16,270 bases of DNA from JAVZLQ01 sp049972525 (GTDB taxonomy: Archaea; Thermoproteota; Bathyarchaeia; Bathyarchaeales; Bathycorpusculaceae), in contig JBMFKI010000021.1 in the NCBI GenBank assembly GCA_049972525.1, positions 1-16,270 of the forward strand. The letters are read 5' to 3'. The position numbers and the translations under genes were made by a program. Positions 1 to 6,464 of this stretch are shown in pieces (the first letter of the stretch is position 1; each line of letters begins with the position of its first letter). Under the pieces are notes generated by a model. It saw only the letters and a program-made list of their open reading frames with translations. It searched no databases and was not told the origin of the DNA.

Positions 1-89
1 ACATCCAAAACACCTTCAATCCTCAACAAAACCTCACCAACACCCAAACCAAACCCCAAACAAAAACCGTAACCACTAAAGAAAAACTT
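1..89 (-). CDS. possible partial reading frame leaving the window, unrecognised
   Basis: On the minus strand one frame is open from base 89 to the window edge, just after a stop at 90-92. It reads as a glycine- and leucine-rich peptide that includes GVGEVLLRIEGVLD. A TTG codon at 57-59 could start it. An ATG at 97-99 lies in a different frame and meets a stop after seven codons, so a frameshift in the T-run between them is possible. The A/C-only composition of the plus strand also gives such frames by chance. I do not recognise the product. If real, it would belong to the integrated element. Confidence 0.2.
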
Positions 90-112
90 TTACTGCCATT
101 TAAAAACCAGAA

Positions 113-144
113 CGCATATAACTATAAACGCGTAAAGGAGGCGG
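113..144 (+). promoter_or_regulatory. promoter and Shine-Dalgarno site of the IntN-like ORF
   Basis: A TATA-like stretch (gcatataactataaac, 113-128) lies 25-40 bases before the ATG at 153. A strong GGAGG at 137-141 stands 11 bases before that ATG. Together they support the start at 153 and suggest that the fragment can still be transcribed. Confidence 0.5.
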
Positions 145-152
145 AAAAGAAA

Positions 153-380
153 ATGCCTAAGCAAGGCTATAAAGGCGTATGCCTAAAAACAGAAGTCGCC
201 GAACTATTAAAAGCTAAAGCAAAAGAAGCCAAAATGGGAATAAACGACTATTTAACGGCTCTTTTGATGAAAACGCCCTTAAATGGTCCTTCTAAGCCGG
301 AGATCCCGGGTTCAAATCCCGGCGGGCCCGCATTCAACGGTGCAAATTCTCATGTGGTTTTGCGCTTTGATTCTCGGTGA
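153..380 (+). CDS. N-terminal fragment of SSV-type integrase (IntN), ribbon-helix-helix-like
   Basis: The 75-residue product has two parts. Residues 1-40 look like a ribbon-helix-helix unit: a short strand (GVCL), a helix beginning KTEVAELL, a turn and a second helix with INDYLTALL. Residues 46-59 are the translation of a tRNA 3' half (288-330), including GSNPGG. The last 16 residues would be chromosomal read-through. SSV1 integrase is known to carry its tRNA-derived att peptide in a similar N-terminal position, with the tyrosine-recombinase domain downstream. No catalytic domain is present here, so the fragment cannot recombine DNA by itself. It could rejoin IntC on excision. A paralogue with close DNA identity lies at 11514-11765. 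The RHH call is by pattern only. Confidence 0.55.
   Translation: MPKQGYKGVCLKTEVAELLKAKAKEAKMGINDYLTALLMKTPLNGPSKPEIPGSNPGGPAFNGANSHVVLRFDSR
288..330 (+). mobile_element. att site: 3' half of tRNA-Arg(TCT)
   Basis: The bases fold as a tRNA 3' half. They give an anticodon loop cttctaa (289-295, anticodon TCT at 291-293), the 3' anticodon strand gccgg (296-300), a T arm of ccggg, loop ttcaaat and cccgg (306-322), the acceptor strand cgggccc (323-329) and discriminator G330. The matching 5' strands (gggcccg; ccggc before the loop) are absent upstream, where the integrase-like ORF runs instead. Identity to a tRNA therefore begins at about position 31, the usual boundary for archaeal integrases that use the anticodon region. 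This is not a functional tRNA gene by itself. Confidence 0.75.
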
Positions 381-541
381 AAGTTGTGAGCAGAAAGTAT
401 TCTCCTCTTCTTGGAGAGCTCATGTTAGGCGTTGGCATGGCTAATTCTGGTAGGAGCAGCACAGTAGCCGCTAAGGTTGCTTTGGAAGCATGCGTGCGCA
501 AGATTTCGTTTTCTTGTTTGTTTTTCGAGCGGAAATTTTAA
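377..541 (+). pseudogene. possible truncated FIST-domain protein remnant
   Basis: An open frame from GTG 377 (ATG 422 and ATG 437 are also in frame) to TAA 541 gives 54 residues. It includes LMLGVGMANSGRSSTVAAK and an alanine-rich helix. The order G-x-G-x-S/N, then an Ala-rich helix, then a hydrophobic strand resembles the start of FIST_N sensory domains, which continue for some 200 residues; here a stop follows at once. It may be a decayed gene beside the integration site, or a chance frame. No clear TATA box or ribosome site was seen. The imperfect hairpin TCTCC/GGAGA at 401-417 falls inside it. Confidence 0.27.
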
Positions 542-607
542 ATTAGTAGTGCAATAATAATTGGTAAACGCTTTAATGTTTAACTAGTCAGTGTATAAGG
601 GATTGTT

Positions 608-1363
608 ATGAGTACGCATGTAGATGAGTTGAAACTTCGCTTGATGACCATTGAGATGCTTAGAACTGCCAAGTATAAGCGAAACATTACCTACCGTGAG
701 TTAGCCTCCAAGACCGGTTTGCCCGTTACTGTCTTAAGCAGATACGCGAAGGGGCATGTTTTGCCAAATACTGCGCGGGCTAGGCAGCTTTGGAAAGTTT
801 TAGCCAAGCTTGTTGGTTTGGAGGCTGAGCTTCGCAGTAGGATAAAGTTTGATGAGGAAGGATACTTTGACAATACGGATATAATAGGCGACTTTAACAT
901 TCTTCAGCAAGCGGCTAACCATGCGCTTGCAAATTTCGCTGGGAAACGTGTTACTAAGGTTTTAACAGCCGCTGTTGATGGAATTCCACTTGCGACTATG
1001 GTTGCAAACGCTCTCGGCGTTAACCTTGTGGTTGCTAAGAGAGGCAAAGAGGTTGGTGTTAAAGCTTTTCTTGAAGAGACTTATGCGCTTAGAGATTCAG
1101 GCGTAACCATGACGCTTTACATTCCGAAGGATAGCATCAAAAAGAGGGATAGTGTTCTAATTGTTGATGATATGATTAAAACTGGTGAAACCCAGGCTGC
1201 ACTTGTCAATTTGGTTCGGAAGGCAAAGGCTGAGATTTCGGGGGTTTTCCTACTAATAGCTGTTGGAGAAGAGTGGAAGAAGAAACTGAAGCTTTCTGGA
1301 GAGTGCCCAGTTGAAGTCATAACCTACATCAAGGCACCTCAGGGTTTTGGCACTCAACCCTAA
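608..1363 (+). CDS. HTH-phosphoribosyltransferase regulator, GfcR-like
   Basis: The 251-residue protein joins an N-terminal helix-turn-helix (about 26-52, around YRELASKTGLPVTVLSRYAKG) to a type I phosphoribosyltransferase fold. The PRPP-binding loop is clear at 182-195 (SVLIVDDMIKTGET), and the segment AAVDGIPLATMVA at about 121-133 is typical of the fold. The same architecture is known in archaeal GfcR, a regulator of sugar catabolism in haloarchaea, and in PurR-type regulators. The fold probably serves as a ligand sensor, so the protein is more likely a transcription factor than an enzyme; the ligand and targets are unknown. A possible SD (aaggga, 597-602) precedes ATG 608. Its last 35 bases overlap the convergent HhH-GPD gene. 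Confidence 0.75.
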   Translation: MSTHVDELKLRLMTIEMLRTAKYKRNITYRELASKTGLPVTVLSRYAKGHVLPNTARARQLWKVLAKLVGLEAELRSRIKFDEEGYFDNTDIIGDFNILQQAANHALANFAGKRVTKVLTAAVDGIPLATMVANALGVNLVVAKRGKEVGVKAFLEETYALRDSGVTMTLYIPKDSIKKRDSVLIVDDMIKTGETQAALVNLVRKAKAEISGVFLLIAVGEEWKKKLKLSGECPVEVITYIKAPQGFGTQP

Positions 1364-2033
1364 AAGGGCAGCTGACACACTTCTTTTTCCTACAAAAGTC
1401 CTTGCCAAGTCTAAGTAGCGCAGTCTCGAAGTTCACAAATGATTTTCCAGCGACGCTGTTTTTAAGCCAAAAAATCTTTAGGCTTTCTGCAATATTCGCG
1501 TTTCCTTCTCCAATTATTCCGAGTTTTTTGGCGGCAAGAACAACCAGATAAGTCGGTTCCGGTTCAGCCTTTTCCCATATCCCACGGAGCTCCCTTAAAA
1601 AAATGTTTACGGTAACTTCGCCTATCCCCTTTCCTAACCCCTTCAGTCTACTCACTAAATCCGCCGTGTCTTCAGCCTCATTGTGGAGCTTTATCAAGCT
1701 TCCATCATAAATTTCTACGAGATTTCTCATCGTTTCTAAAAGCTTGTCTGCAGTTTTGAAATCATAACGCGTATAGCTTCCTTCATCAAGTATTTGGACA
1801 AGCCCATCCCAGCCCGTGGCTAGGATTTTTTGTGGCGTTAATACGCCATGGTTCTTGAAGCAATTGTAAGTTTTTATTACAGTCTTTTCGGTTATTGGAG
1901 CACCGAATAATATTGCGGCTAGGAACCACTTGAAAATTTCGCTGTCTTCCTCCGCTGAAAGTTTTATTCCCAGTATTTCAGAATATTTCCTTCCAAACTT
2001 TTCAATTAGAATCTCCACGTTTTCCTTTCTCAT
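1329..2033 (-). CDS. HhH-GPD family DNA glycosylase-like protein (endonuclease III-like) with altered active site
   Basis: This alpha-helical protein of about 234 residues has the endonuclease III layout: a helix-hairpin-helix at about 131-150 (LKGLGKGIGEV; numbering from GTG 2042) and a C-terminal four-cysteine loop C217-x4-C222-x2-C225-x5-C231, fit for a [4Fe-4S] cluster (E. coli Nth has x6-x2-x5). The catalytic Lys of bifunctional members, found in LPGVGRKTA, aligns with Gly139. The VDTH region with the conserved Asp reads EPEPTYLV, so the Asp also seems absent. It may be a specialised, monofunctional or non-catalytic member. Start choice: the frame opens at GTG 2042, but ATG 2033 fits a leaderless transcript from the TATA box at 2052-2060. 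The 3' end overlaps the preceding gene. Confidence 0.7.
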   Translation of the reverse strand: MRKENVEILIEKFGRKYSEILGIKLSAEEDSEIFKWFLAAILFGAPITEKTVIKTYNCFKNHGVLTPQKILATGWDGLVQILDEGSYTRYDFKTADKLLETMRNLVEIYDGSLIKLHNEAEDTADLVSRLKGLGKGIGEVTVNIFLRELRGIWEKAEPEPTYLVVLAAKKLGIIGEGNANIAESLKIFWLKNSVAGKSFVNFETALLRLGKDFCRKKKCVSCPFRVECQNPEVP

Positions 2034-2051
2034 GAAATTCACTTTCCAACA

Positions 2052-2062
2052 CTTTTTATACG
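2052..2062. promoter_or_regulatory. TATA-like box between divergent HhH-GPD and mtnA genes
   Basis: The minus strand reads gtataaaaagt, about 25 bases before ATG 2033, which supports a leaderless start for the HhH-GPD gene. The plus strand reads tttttatac, which could serve mtnA and would place transcription at about 2080-2085. A GGAG at 2087-2090 then acts as ribosome site for mtnA. Only one of the two directions may be real. Confidence 0.5.
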
Positions 2063-2106
2063 TTTTCGACGCATAAACGGTTTACTGGAGTTTGGTGATC
2101 GTGCAC

Positions 2107-3126
2107 ATGCAAGTGCGAACCATAGAGTGGCGGGACGGCAAAGTTTTCACGGTGGATCAGACAAAACTTCCAAACGAAACTGTGACTCTTAAAATAAAGA
2201 ACTGTTTTGAGATGGCTGAAGCGATAAAAACCATGAAAATAAGGGGCGCACCACTTTTAGGCGCAGCCGCCGCTTTTGCCCTTGCTCTAACAGCCCATAA
2301 CGCAAGAGGGCAAAGTAGGGAGAAACTGCTCATGGAGCTGGAAAGGGCAGCTAGTATTATCATGGCGACGAGACCTACGGCTGTAAACCTATTTTGGGCT
2401 TTAGATAGAATTCTAACGAAAGCGAAGAGTTTTTCTGGAAGTGCTGAAAAGTTGGCTGCTTTTGTTGTTATGGAAGCACAGAAGATAGCTGATGAGGATG
2501 TTGAGGCAAATCGTCTAATTGGTAAGCATGGTGCGGCGCTTATTGCTGATGGTGACGTTGTTTTGACGCATTGTAATGCAGGCGCTTTGGCTACTGTCGG
2601 TTACGGCACAGCTTTGGGCGTTGTACGTGCAGCTTGGGAGCAAGGGAAAAAGATTAGGGTTTTTGCAACTGAGACACGTCCAAAGCTTCAAGGTGCTAGG
2701 CTGACGACTTACGAGCTTAAAAGGGACGGCATTCCAGTTACGTTAATTACTGATAACATGGTTGGATATGTTATGTACAAGCGACTTGTTAACAAGGTTA
2801 TTGTTGGGGCTGACCGCATAGTCCGCGACGCAGTGATAAACAAGATTGGAACATTCACAATAGCTGTTGTGGCAAAGGAGCAGAACATTCCATTTTATGT
2901 TGCGGCTCCAAAATCAACATTCGACCTAAAACACACATCCGCGAAAGTTGTAATAGAGGAGCGAAATCCCGAAGAAGTTACACATTTTGGTTCTCAGCGA
3001 ATAGCTGCTGAAGGTATAAGTGTTCTTAATCCAGCCTTTGACATAACGCCCCTGAAATATGTAAGCGCAATAATTTGTGAAAGTGGCATCTTATATAAGG
3101 AAGACTTTGATAAACTAAAGGGCTGA
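2107..3126 (+). CDS. mtnA: S-methyl-5-thioribose-1-phosphate isomerase (aIF2B-like family)
   Basis: The enzyme converts methylthioribose-1-phosphate (or a related 5-deoxypentose-1-phosphate) to the ribulose form in methionine salvage. Diagnostic segments are the N-terminal QVRTIEW, RGAPLLG, NLFWALDR, THCNAGALAT with the catalytic Cys, ETRPKLQGARLTTYEL, ITDNMVGYVM, and GADRIVRDAVINKIGTF with the catalytic Asp. Counting from the upstream TTG 2092, Cys161 and Asp241 match Cys160/Asp240 of the Bacillus enzyme. TTG 2092, GTG 2095, GTG 2101 and ATG 2107 are in frame. I chose ATG 2107 because family members start with M-x-VRTIEW; GGAG at 2087-2090 may also serve GTG 2101. It is followed after 16 bases by endA. 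The related ribose-1,5-bisphosphate isomerase is less likely, given the N-terminal domain. Confidence 0.88.
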   Translation: MQVRTIEWRDGKVFTVDQTKLPNETVTLKIKNCFEMAEAIKTMKIRGAPLLGAAAAFALALTAHNARGQSREKLLMELERAASIIMATRPTAVNLFWALDRILTKAKSFSGSAEKLAAFVVMEAQKIADEDVEANRLIGKHGAALIADGDVVLTHCNAGALATVGYGTALGVVRAAWEQGKKIRVFATETRPKLQGARLTTYELKRDGIPVTLITDNMVGYVMYKRLVNKVIVGADRIVRDAVINKIGTFTIAVVAKEQNIPFYVAAPKSTFDLKHTSAKVVIEERNPEEVTHFGSQRIAAEGISVLNPAFDITPLKYVSAIICESGILYKEDFDKLKG

Positions 3127-3142
3127 ATGTGGTTTGGTTTAA

Positions 3143-3700
3143 ATGGTTAAGAAAGAGGAAAAAGCGGCTGTAAAGGCTGAAGTTAAAGTTAAGGGTCTGC
3201 TGGCGGATGAAGGCGTTAAGGTTTCTGAAAAGCAGGGCATCAACGAGCTTTCTTCTAAAGGATATGGTGTGACTAAAGACAAAACGCTTCTTCTAGCCTT
3301 TCATGAAGCTCTCTATCTGTTGGATAAGGGTTTGCTTGAGATTTATGATGAAAGCGGTGGGAAAGTTGACTTCAAAAGGCTTTTGCAGTTTTATGAACGT
3401 GTTGATGAAAATGCTTGGGCGAAATATTTAGTTTACCATGACTTGAGGGGGAGAGGATACGTTGTTCGGGAAGGTTTCGGTTTAGGTGTAGACTTTAGGG
3501 TTTACGAGAGAGGCGAATATGGTAAGGACACCGCAAAATATCTGATTATAAGCATTCAAGAAGGCAAACCCATGTCAATTGAGGATTTAACCCGCATTAT
3601 GAAGCAGTGTCAAAGTCTTAAAAAAGAACTTGTTTTGGCCGTTATGAACCGCAGGGGAGAAACAGTTTACTATTCCCTTTCCCAATTAACCCTACCATAA
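3143..3700 (+). CDS. endA: tRNA-splicing endonuclease EndA, catalytic His replaced
   Basis: The 185-residue protein matches archaeal EndA throughout: an N-terminal domain with GINELSSKGYG and EALYLLDKG, then the catalytic domain with KYLVYHDLRGRGYVV and GVDFRVYERG. The enzyme cuts bulge-helix-bulge introns from pre-tRNAs. Of the known triad (Tyr115, His125, Lys156 in Methanocaldococcus jannaschii), Tyr121 and Lys161 are kept. The His position reads Thr130, in GKDTAKYLI where M. jannaschii has KEHSVYLV. The first 17 residues are a Lys/Glu-rich extension. It could be a less active or structural subunit that pairs with a second EndA, as in heterotetrameric enzymes, or an enzyme using another acid. 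It lies between mtnA and hisS with gaps of 16 and 18 bases, so co-transcription is likely. A tRNA with an intron is present at 11842-11930. Confidence 0.87.
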   Translation: MVKKEEKAAVKAEVKVKGLLADEGVKVSEKQGINELSSKGYGVTKDKTLLLAFHEALYLLDKGLLEIYDESGGKVDFKRLLQFYERVDENAWAKYLVYHDLRGRGYVVREGFGLGVDFRVYERGEYGKDTAKYLIISIQEGKPMSIEDLTRIMKQCQSLKKELVLAVMNRRGETVYYSLSQLTLP

Positions 3701-3718
3701 ACGGAGACGCGAGTTAAA

Positions 3719-5008
3719 ATGTCATCCTTCCAAACTGTCCGCGGAATGCGCGATTTTCTTCCAGAAGAAGCCAAAATGATGCGTTACATCGAAAGTAAAG
3801 CGCGGAGAATCGCTGAACTTTACGGGTATAAGGAGATTATAACGCCAGTTGTGGAATCATATGAGCTTTTAGCCGCTAAAGCAGGCGAGGAGGTTCGTCT
3901 GCGAATGTACGCCTTCAAGGATTTGGGCGGACGCATGATAGCCTTAAGACCAGAATTTACGCCTTCTGTTGCTAGACTTGTGGCAACAACAATGCGAAAC
4001 GAACCTCGACCCTTCAGACTTTTCTGTGTTGGAAGCCTATACCGTTATGATGAACCGCAGAAGGGGCGATATAGAGAATTCTGGCAGTCAAACTTCGAGC
4101 TGATGGGTTCAAGCCGACCGGAAGCTGACGCAGAAATAATCATGTTAACAGACGATTTAATGCATAGCGTAGGGCTCAAAAACTACGTTTTCAAAGTTGG
4201 ACACGTTGGTGTCTTAAGGGGAATATTAAGCCAAGAAAAAATTGAGGAAAAAACTGTAAACGCGATTATGCAGCTGATGGACAAGCAAGAGTACGATAAC
4301 GCAGTCAGGCTTGTCAAGGACGCTGGTGCATCTGAAAAATGCGTGGAAACTATTAGAGGGCTGATTGGACTCAAAGGAAGCAATGTTAGCGAGATAATCA
4401 AGAAGATGCGTGAGTATGTTAAAGATTATCATATGGCTGCTGAAGCCGTGGAAAACCTCCATGAAATCCTGAAGCTCGTGTTTGAAAGTGGAAGCAAAAT
4501 TGCCATAATCATGGATGCTGGCTTTGCTAGGGGGCTTGAATACTATACTGGAATCATTTTTGAAGTTAATGTTCCGGAGTTGGACAAAGCCTTAGCTGGA
4601 GGTGGAAGATATGACAAGCTTATAGAATTGTTCGGAGGCGAACCAACACCTGCTGTTGGAATAGCCCATGGAATTGACCGTATAATGCTGGCCATGCAAA
4701 AGCAAAATGCCAAAATAGAAACTGCCGAAGAAAAAAGGGCTGTTGTGATTCCAACAAAAGAAGAGTTGAAGGCTGAAGCCCTAAAAATTGCACATATGCT
4801 TCGTGGCGCCGGCATATCAGCTGAGATCGAGGTTATGGGAAGAAAAATGAGCAAAGCACTTGAGGATGCTGACAGGCGAAACGTGAATTATGCGGTAATA
4901 GTTGGCGAAAGGGAACTAAAAGAATGCGCTGTTGTCCTGCGCGATTTGGCGAAAAGGGAACAAAGTAGCATTAAAATTGAAAAACTAGTGGAAACTATAA
5001 AGGGTTAA
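3719..5008 (+). CDS. hisS: histidyl-tRNA synthetase
   Basis: This class II synthetase of 429 residues charges tRNA-His. Motif 1 lies at about 34-53. Motif 2 is FRLFCVGSLYRYDEPQKGR with NFELMG at about 99-130. The histidine-binding segment RGLEYYTGIIFEV is at 271-283, followed by ALAGGGRYDKL. Motif 3, VGIAHGIDRIM, is at about 313-323. The C-terminal anticodon-binding domain runs from about 338 to the end. Length and order are normal for the family. HisZ, the regulatory paralogue, lacks the C-terminal domain, which is present here. GGAG at 3703-3706 stands 12 bases before ATG 3719. The stop overlaps the stop of the convergent NIP7-like gene through a shared TTAA. Confidence 0.95.
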   Translation: MSSFQTVRGMRDFLPEEAKMMRYIESKARRIAELYGYKEIITPVVESYELLAAKAGEEVRLRMYAFKDLGGRMIALRPEFTPSVARLVATTMRNEPRPFRLFCVGSLYRYDEPQKGRYREFWQSNFELMGSSRPEADAEIIMLTDDLMHSVGLKNYVFKVGHVGVLRGILSQEKIEEKTVNAIMQLMDKQEYDNAVRLVKDAGASEKCVETIRGLIGLKGSNVSEIIKKMREYVKDYHMAAEAVENLHEILKLVFESGSKIAIIMDAGFARGLEYYTGIIFEVNVPELDKALAGGGRYDKLIELFGGEPTPAVGIAHGIDRIMLAMQKQNAKIETAEEKRAVVIPTKEELKAEALKIAHMLRGAGISAEIEVMGRKMSKALEDADRRNVNYAVIVGERELKECAVVLRDLAKREQSSIKIEKLVETIKG

Positions 5009-5487
5009 ATCCCTTCTACTCGTCCTCTTTCTCTTCTCAGAAAGTCTCCCACATCCAAAATGTTTTTTGCGGCAACACCCTTCTCAATCCTATCTAAATC
5101 ATCGAGAAGTTCAGCAAACCCTAAACACTCGCCATGCATGTTTAAAACCAAAATATAGCTGCCCTTTCTCTTGGAGCCAACGGTCTTCACTATTCCTTGT
5201 TTAAATATGTCTCTACCACATATGAAGAGCCACTCGGACTTTTTATCCACAAAAACCTTATTCGCCTCTACTTTTTCTGCAACGATTCTCAGCAAATTGA
5301 AGCTTGGAAAGAATCTTCCACGCTTGATTTTTCCAAGATAAGTGCCAGCATAGAAAAAGTCAGATTTAACAAACCTTCTTAATGCATTATTTAATAGAAA
5401 ATATCTGTTCTTCTTTTTAACAACAAGCCTCTCGTTAATCTCTATTTCCATACCAAAACGTCTTGTAAATTCAGTTATACTCTTCAT
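5005..5487 (-). CDS. NIP7/UPF0113-like PUA-domain RNA-binding protein
   Basis: The roughly 160-residue protein aligns by eye with the NIP7 family: a pre-PUA N-terminal domain with RYFLLNNALRRF and AGTYLGKIKRGRFFPSFNLL, then a PUA domain beginning about FVDKKSEWLFICGRDIFKQG and ending LGFAELL...VGDFLRRE. NIP7 proteins bind RNA and take part in pre-rRNA processing in eukaryotes; the archaeal role is less clear. The frame opens at TTG 5523 inside the upstream methyltransferase gene, but ATG 5487, ten bases after that gene's stop at 5498, gives a family-like N terminus. Tight linkage suggests that it helps recruit the methyltransferase to RNA. That is inference. Confidence 0.72.
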   Translation of the reverse strand: MKSITEFTRRFGMEIEINERLVVKKKNRYFLLNNALRRFVKSDFFYAGTYLGKIKRGRFFPSFNLLRIVAEKVEANKVFVDKKSEWLFICGRDIFKQGIVKTVGSKRKGSYILVLNMHGECLGFAELLDDLDRIEKGVAAKNILDVGDFLRRERGRVEGI

Positions 5488-5497
5488 AGCTTGATTT

Positions 5498-6376
5498 TCA
5501 CGCCCTTTTAAGTTTACACACAAAAAAACCTTGAGTCTTACTAGGCCAAATTCTTCTGCAGTTTTCTATTTGGCCATCAAGCTTCTCTCCGAAAATTTGG
5601 GTTTGAGGCTTTTCCCCGTAGCAGTTAATTTTTTCAACTTTAAGGTTTAGGTTTTTCACCGCCCAGTTAATGTTCAGTTCATTCTCCTCTGGTTCTAGGG
5701 AGCATGTGGAATAAACTATCTCGCCATCTTCCGCCAAAACTTTAACGGCTTCAGCTAATATTTCCCTTTGAAGTTTTGCGTTTCTCTCGATATCTCTAAT
5801 TGTTCTTCTTTCAAACCACCCGGCGTCCGTCGTAAAGTTTCCAGAGCATGGCATGTCCAAAAGGATTCTGTCGAACTTGATTTTTAGTTGTGACGCATTA
5901 CGCGCGTCTAGAGCGTATACAACGGTGTTTTTTACTCTGCACCTTTCAAGCTGATTCGCGAGGGCTGTTAACCTTCGCTTCTTAACGTCTAAAGCCACTA
6001 TGACACCAGTGTTACCCATCAAATCAGCCAATTGAACGGTTTTCCCTCCAGGAGCAGCGCATGCGTCTAAAACCATTTTGCCGGGCAAGTCTGTGAATAA
6101 AGTTGCTGGAATCTGTGCTGCAGCCTCCTGGATTGAGTATAAGCCTACTAGGTACTCTGTTGTTGCGCCCACGGAGAACTTCGATTTTTTGACCCAGTAG
6201 CCATTTTCTAGGAAAGGGATCTTTTCAAGCTTTGCGCCTAAAGCTTCAAGCCTTCCAGCAACGTCTACGTCTTTGGCGTTAGTTCTGTTAATTCTAATCG
6301 CTTGTTCTGGCTTGATGTCTCTATATTTCCATCCTAGTTCTGCGTAGCGTTTTATGAAGAATTCTTTGTATAGCAT
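5498..6376 (-). CDS. NOL1/NOP2/NSUN-family RNA cytosine-C5 methyltransferase
   Basis: The 292-residue SAM-dependent enzyme makes 5-methylcytosine in rRNA or tRNA. Residues 104-113 (DACAAPGGKT) form the SAM site; an acidic strand follows (VIVALDVKKRR). LLDMPCSG carries Cys177 and VYSTCSLEPEENE carries Cys225. These are the two cysteines of the family: in RsmB-type enzymes the TC cysteine is the nucleophile and the PC cysteine helps release. Unlike eukaryotic NSUN6, no PUA domain interrupts it; a separate PUA protein lies ten bases downstream. Whether the target is rRNA or tRNA cannot be read from the sequence. The gene starts at ATG 6376 and is divergent from the PUA/ASCH-like gene at 6465. 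Confidence 0.87.
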   Translation of the reverse strand: MLYKEFFIKRYAELGWKYRDIKPEQAIRINRTNAKDVDVAGRLEALGAKLEKIPFLENGYWVKKSKFSVGATTEYLVGLYSIQEAAAQIPATLFTDLPGKMVLDACAAPGGKTVQLADLMGNTGVIVALDVKKRRLTALANQLERCRVKNTVVYALDARNASQLKIKFDRILLDMPCSGNFTTDAGWFERRTIRDIERNAKLQREILAEAVKVLAEDGEIVYSTCSLEPEENELNINWAVKNLNLKVEKINCYGEKPQTQIFGEKLDGQIENCRRIWPSKTQGFFVCKLKRA

Positions 6377-6464
6377 TATGGCATAAGTGGGTGATTCTGC
6401 TCATAAACTTTAGTTCGGGCAAATTTTAAATGGATAAAGCGTAAGCATCTTTAAGTGTGGTCTT
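6377..6464. promoter_or_regulatory. divergent promoter region
   Basis: This 88-base gap separates the methyltransferase (left, reverse) from the small PUA/ASCH-like gene (right, forward). An A/T block aaattttaaa at 6421-6430 can be read as a TATA-like box on either strand, about 35 bases before ATG 6465 and 45 before ATG 6376. No operator-like repeat was seen. Confidence 0.35.

Larger units (their letters stand above)
1..330 (+). mobile_element. right end of an integrated SSV-type element (IntN plus att)
   Basis: The stretch holds a promoter, a short integrase-N-like ORF and the 3' half of a tRNA-Arg gene in the same orientation, with no tRNA 5' half next to it. In SSV-type archaeal elements attP lies inside the integrase gene, so integration leaves intN plus one att copy at one end and the intact tRNA followed by intC at the other. 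By that logic the element body lies left of the window and the chromosome resumes at about 331. The first 67 bases contain no G on this strand, unlike the rest of the window. The intact tRNA-Arg and IntC are not visible here, so the assignment rests on one end only. Confidence 0.55.

Noticed and set aside
288..330. Split tRNA-Arg encoded in two separate pieces
   Set aside because: The fragment lies in frame in an integrase-N-like ORF and has no flanking bulge-helix-bulge or leader pairing sequence; an att site explains it better.
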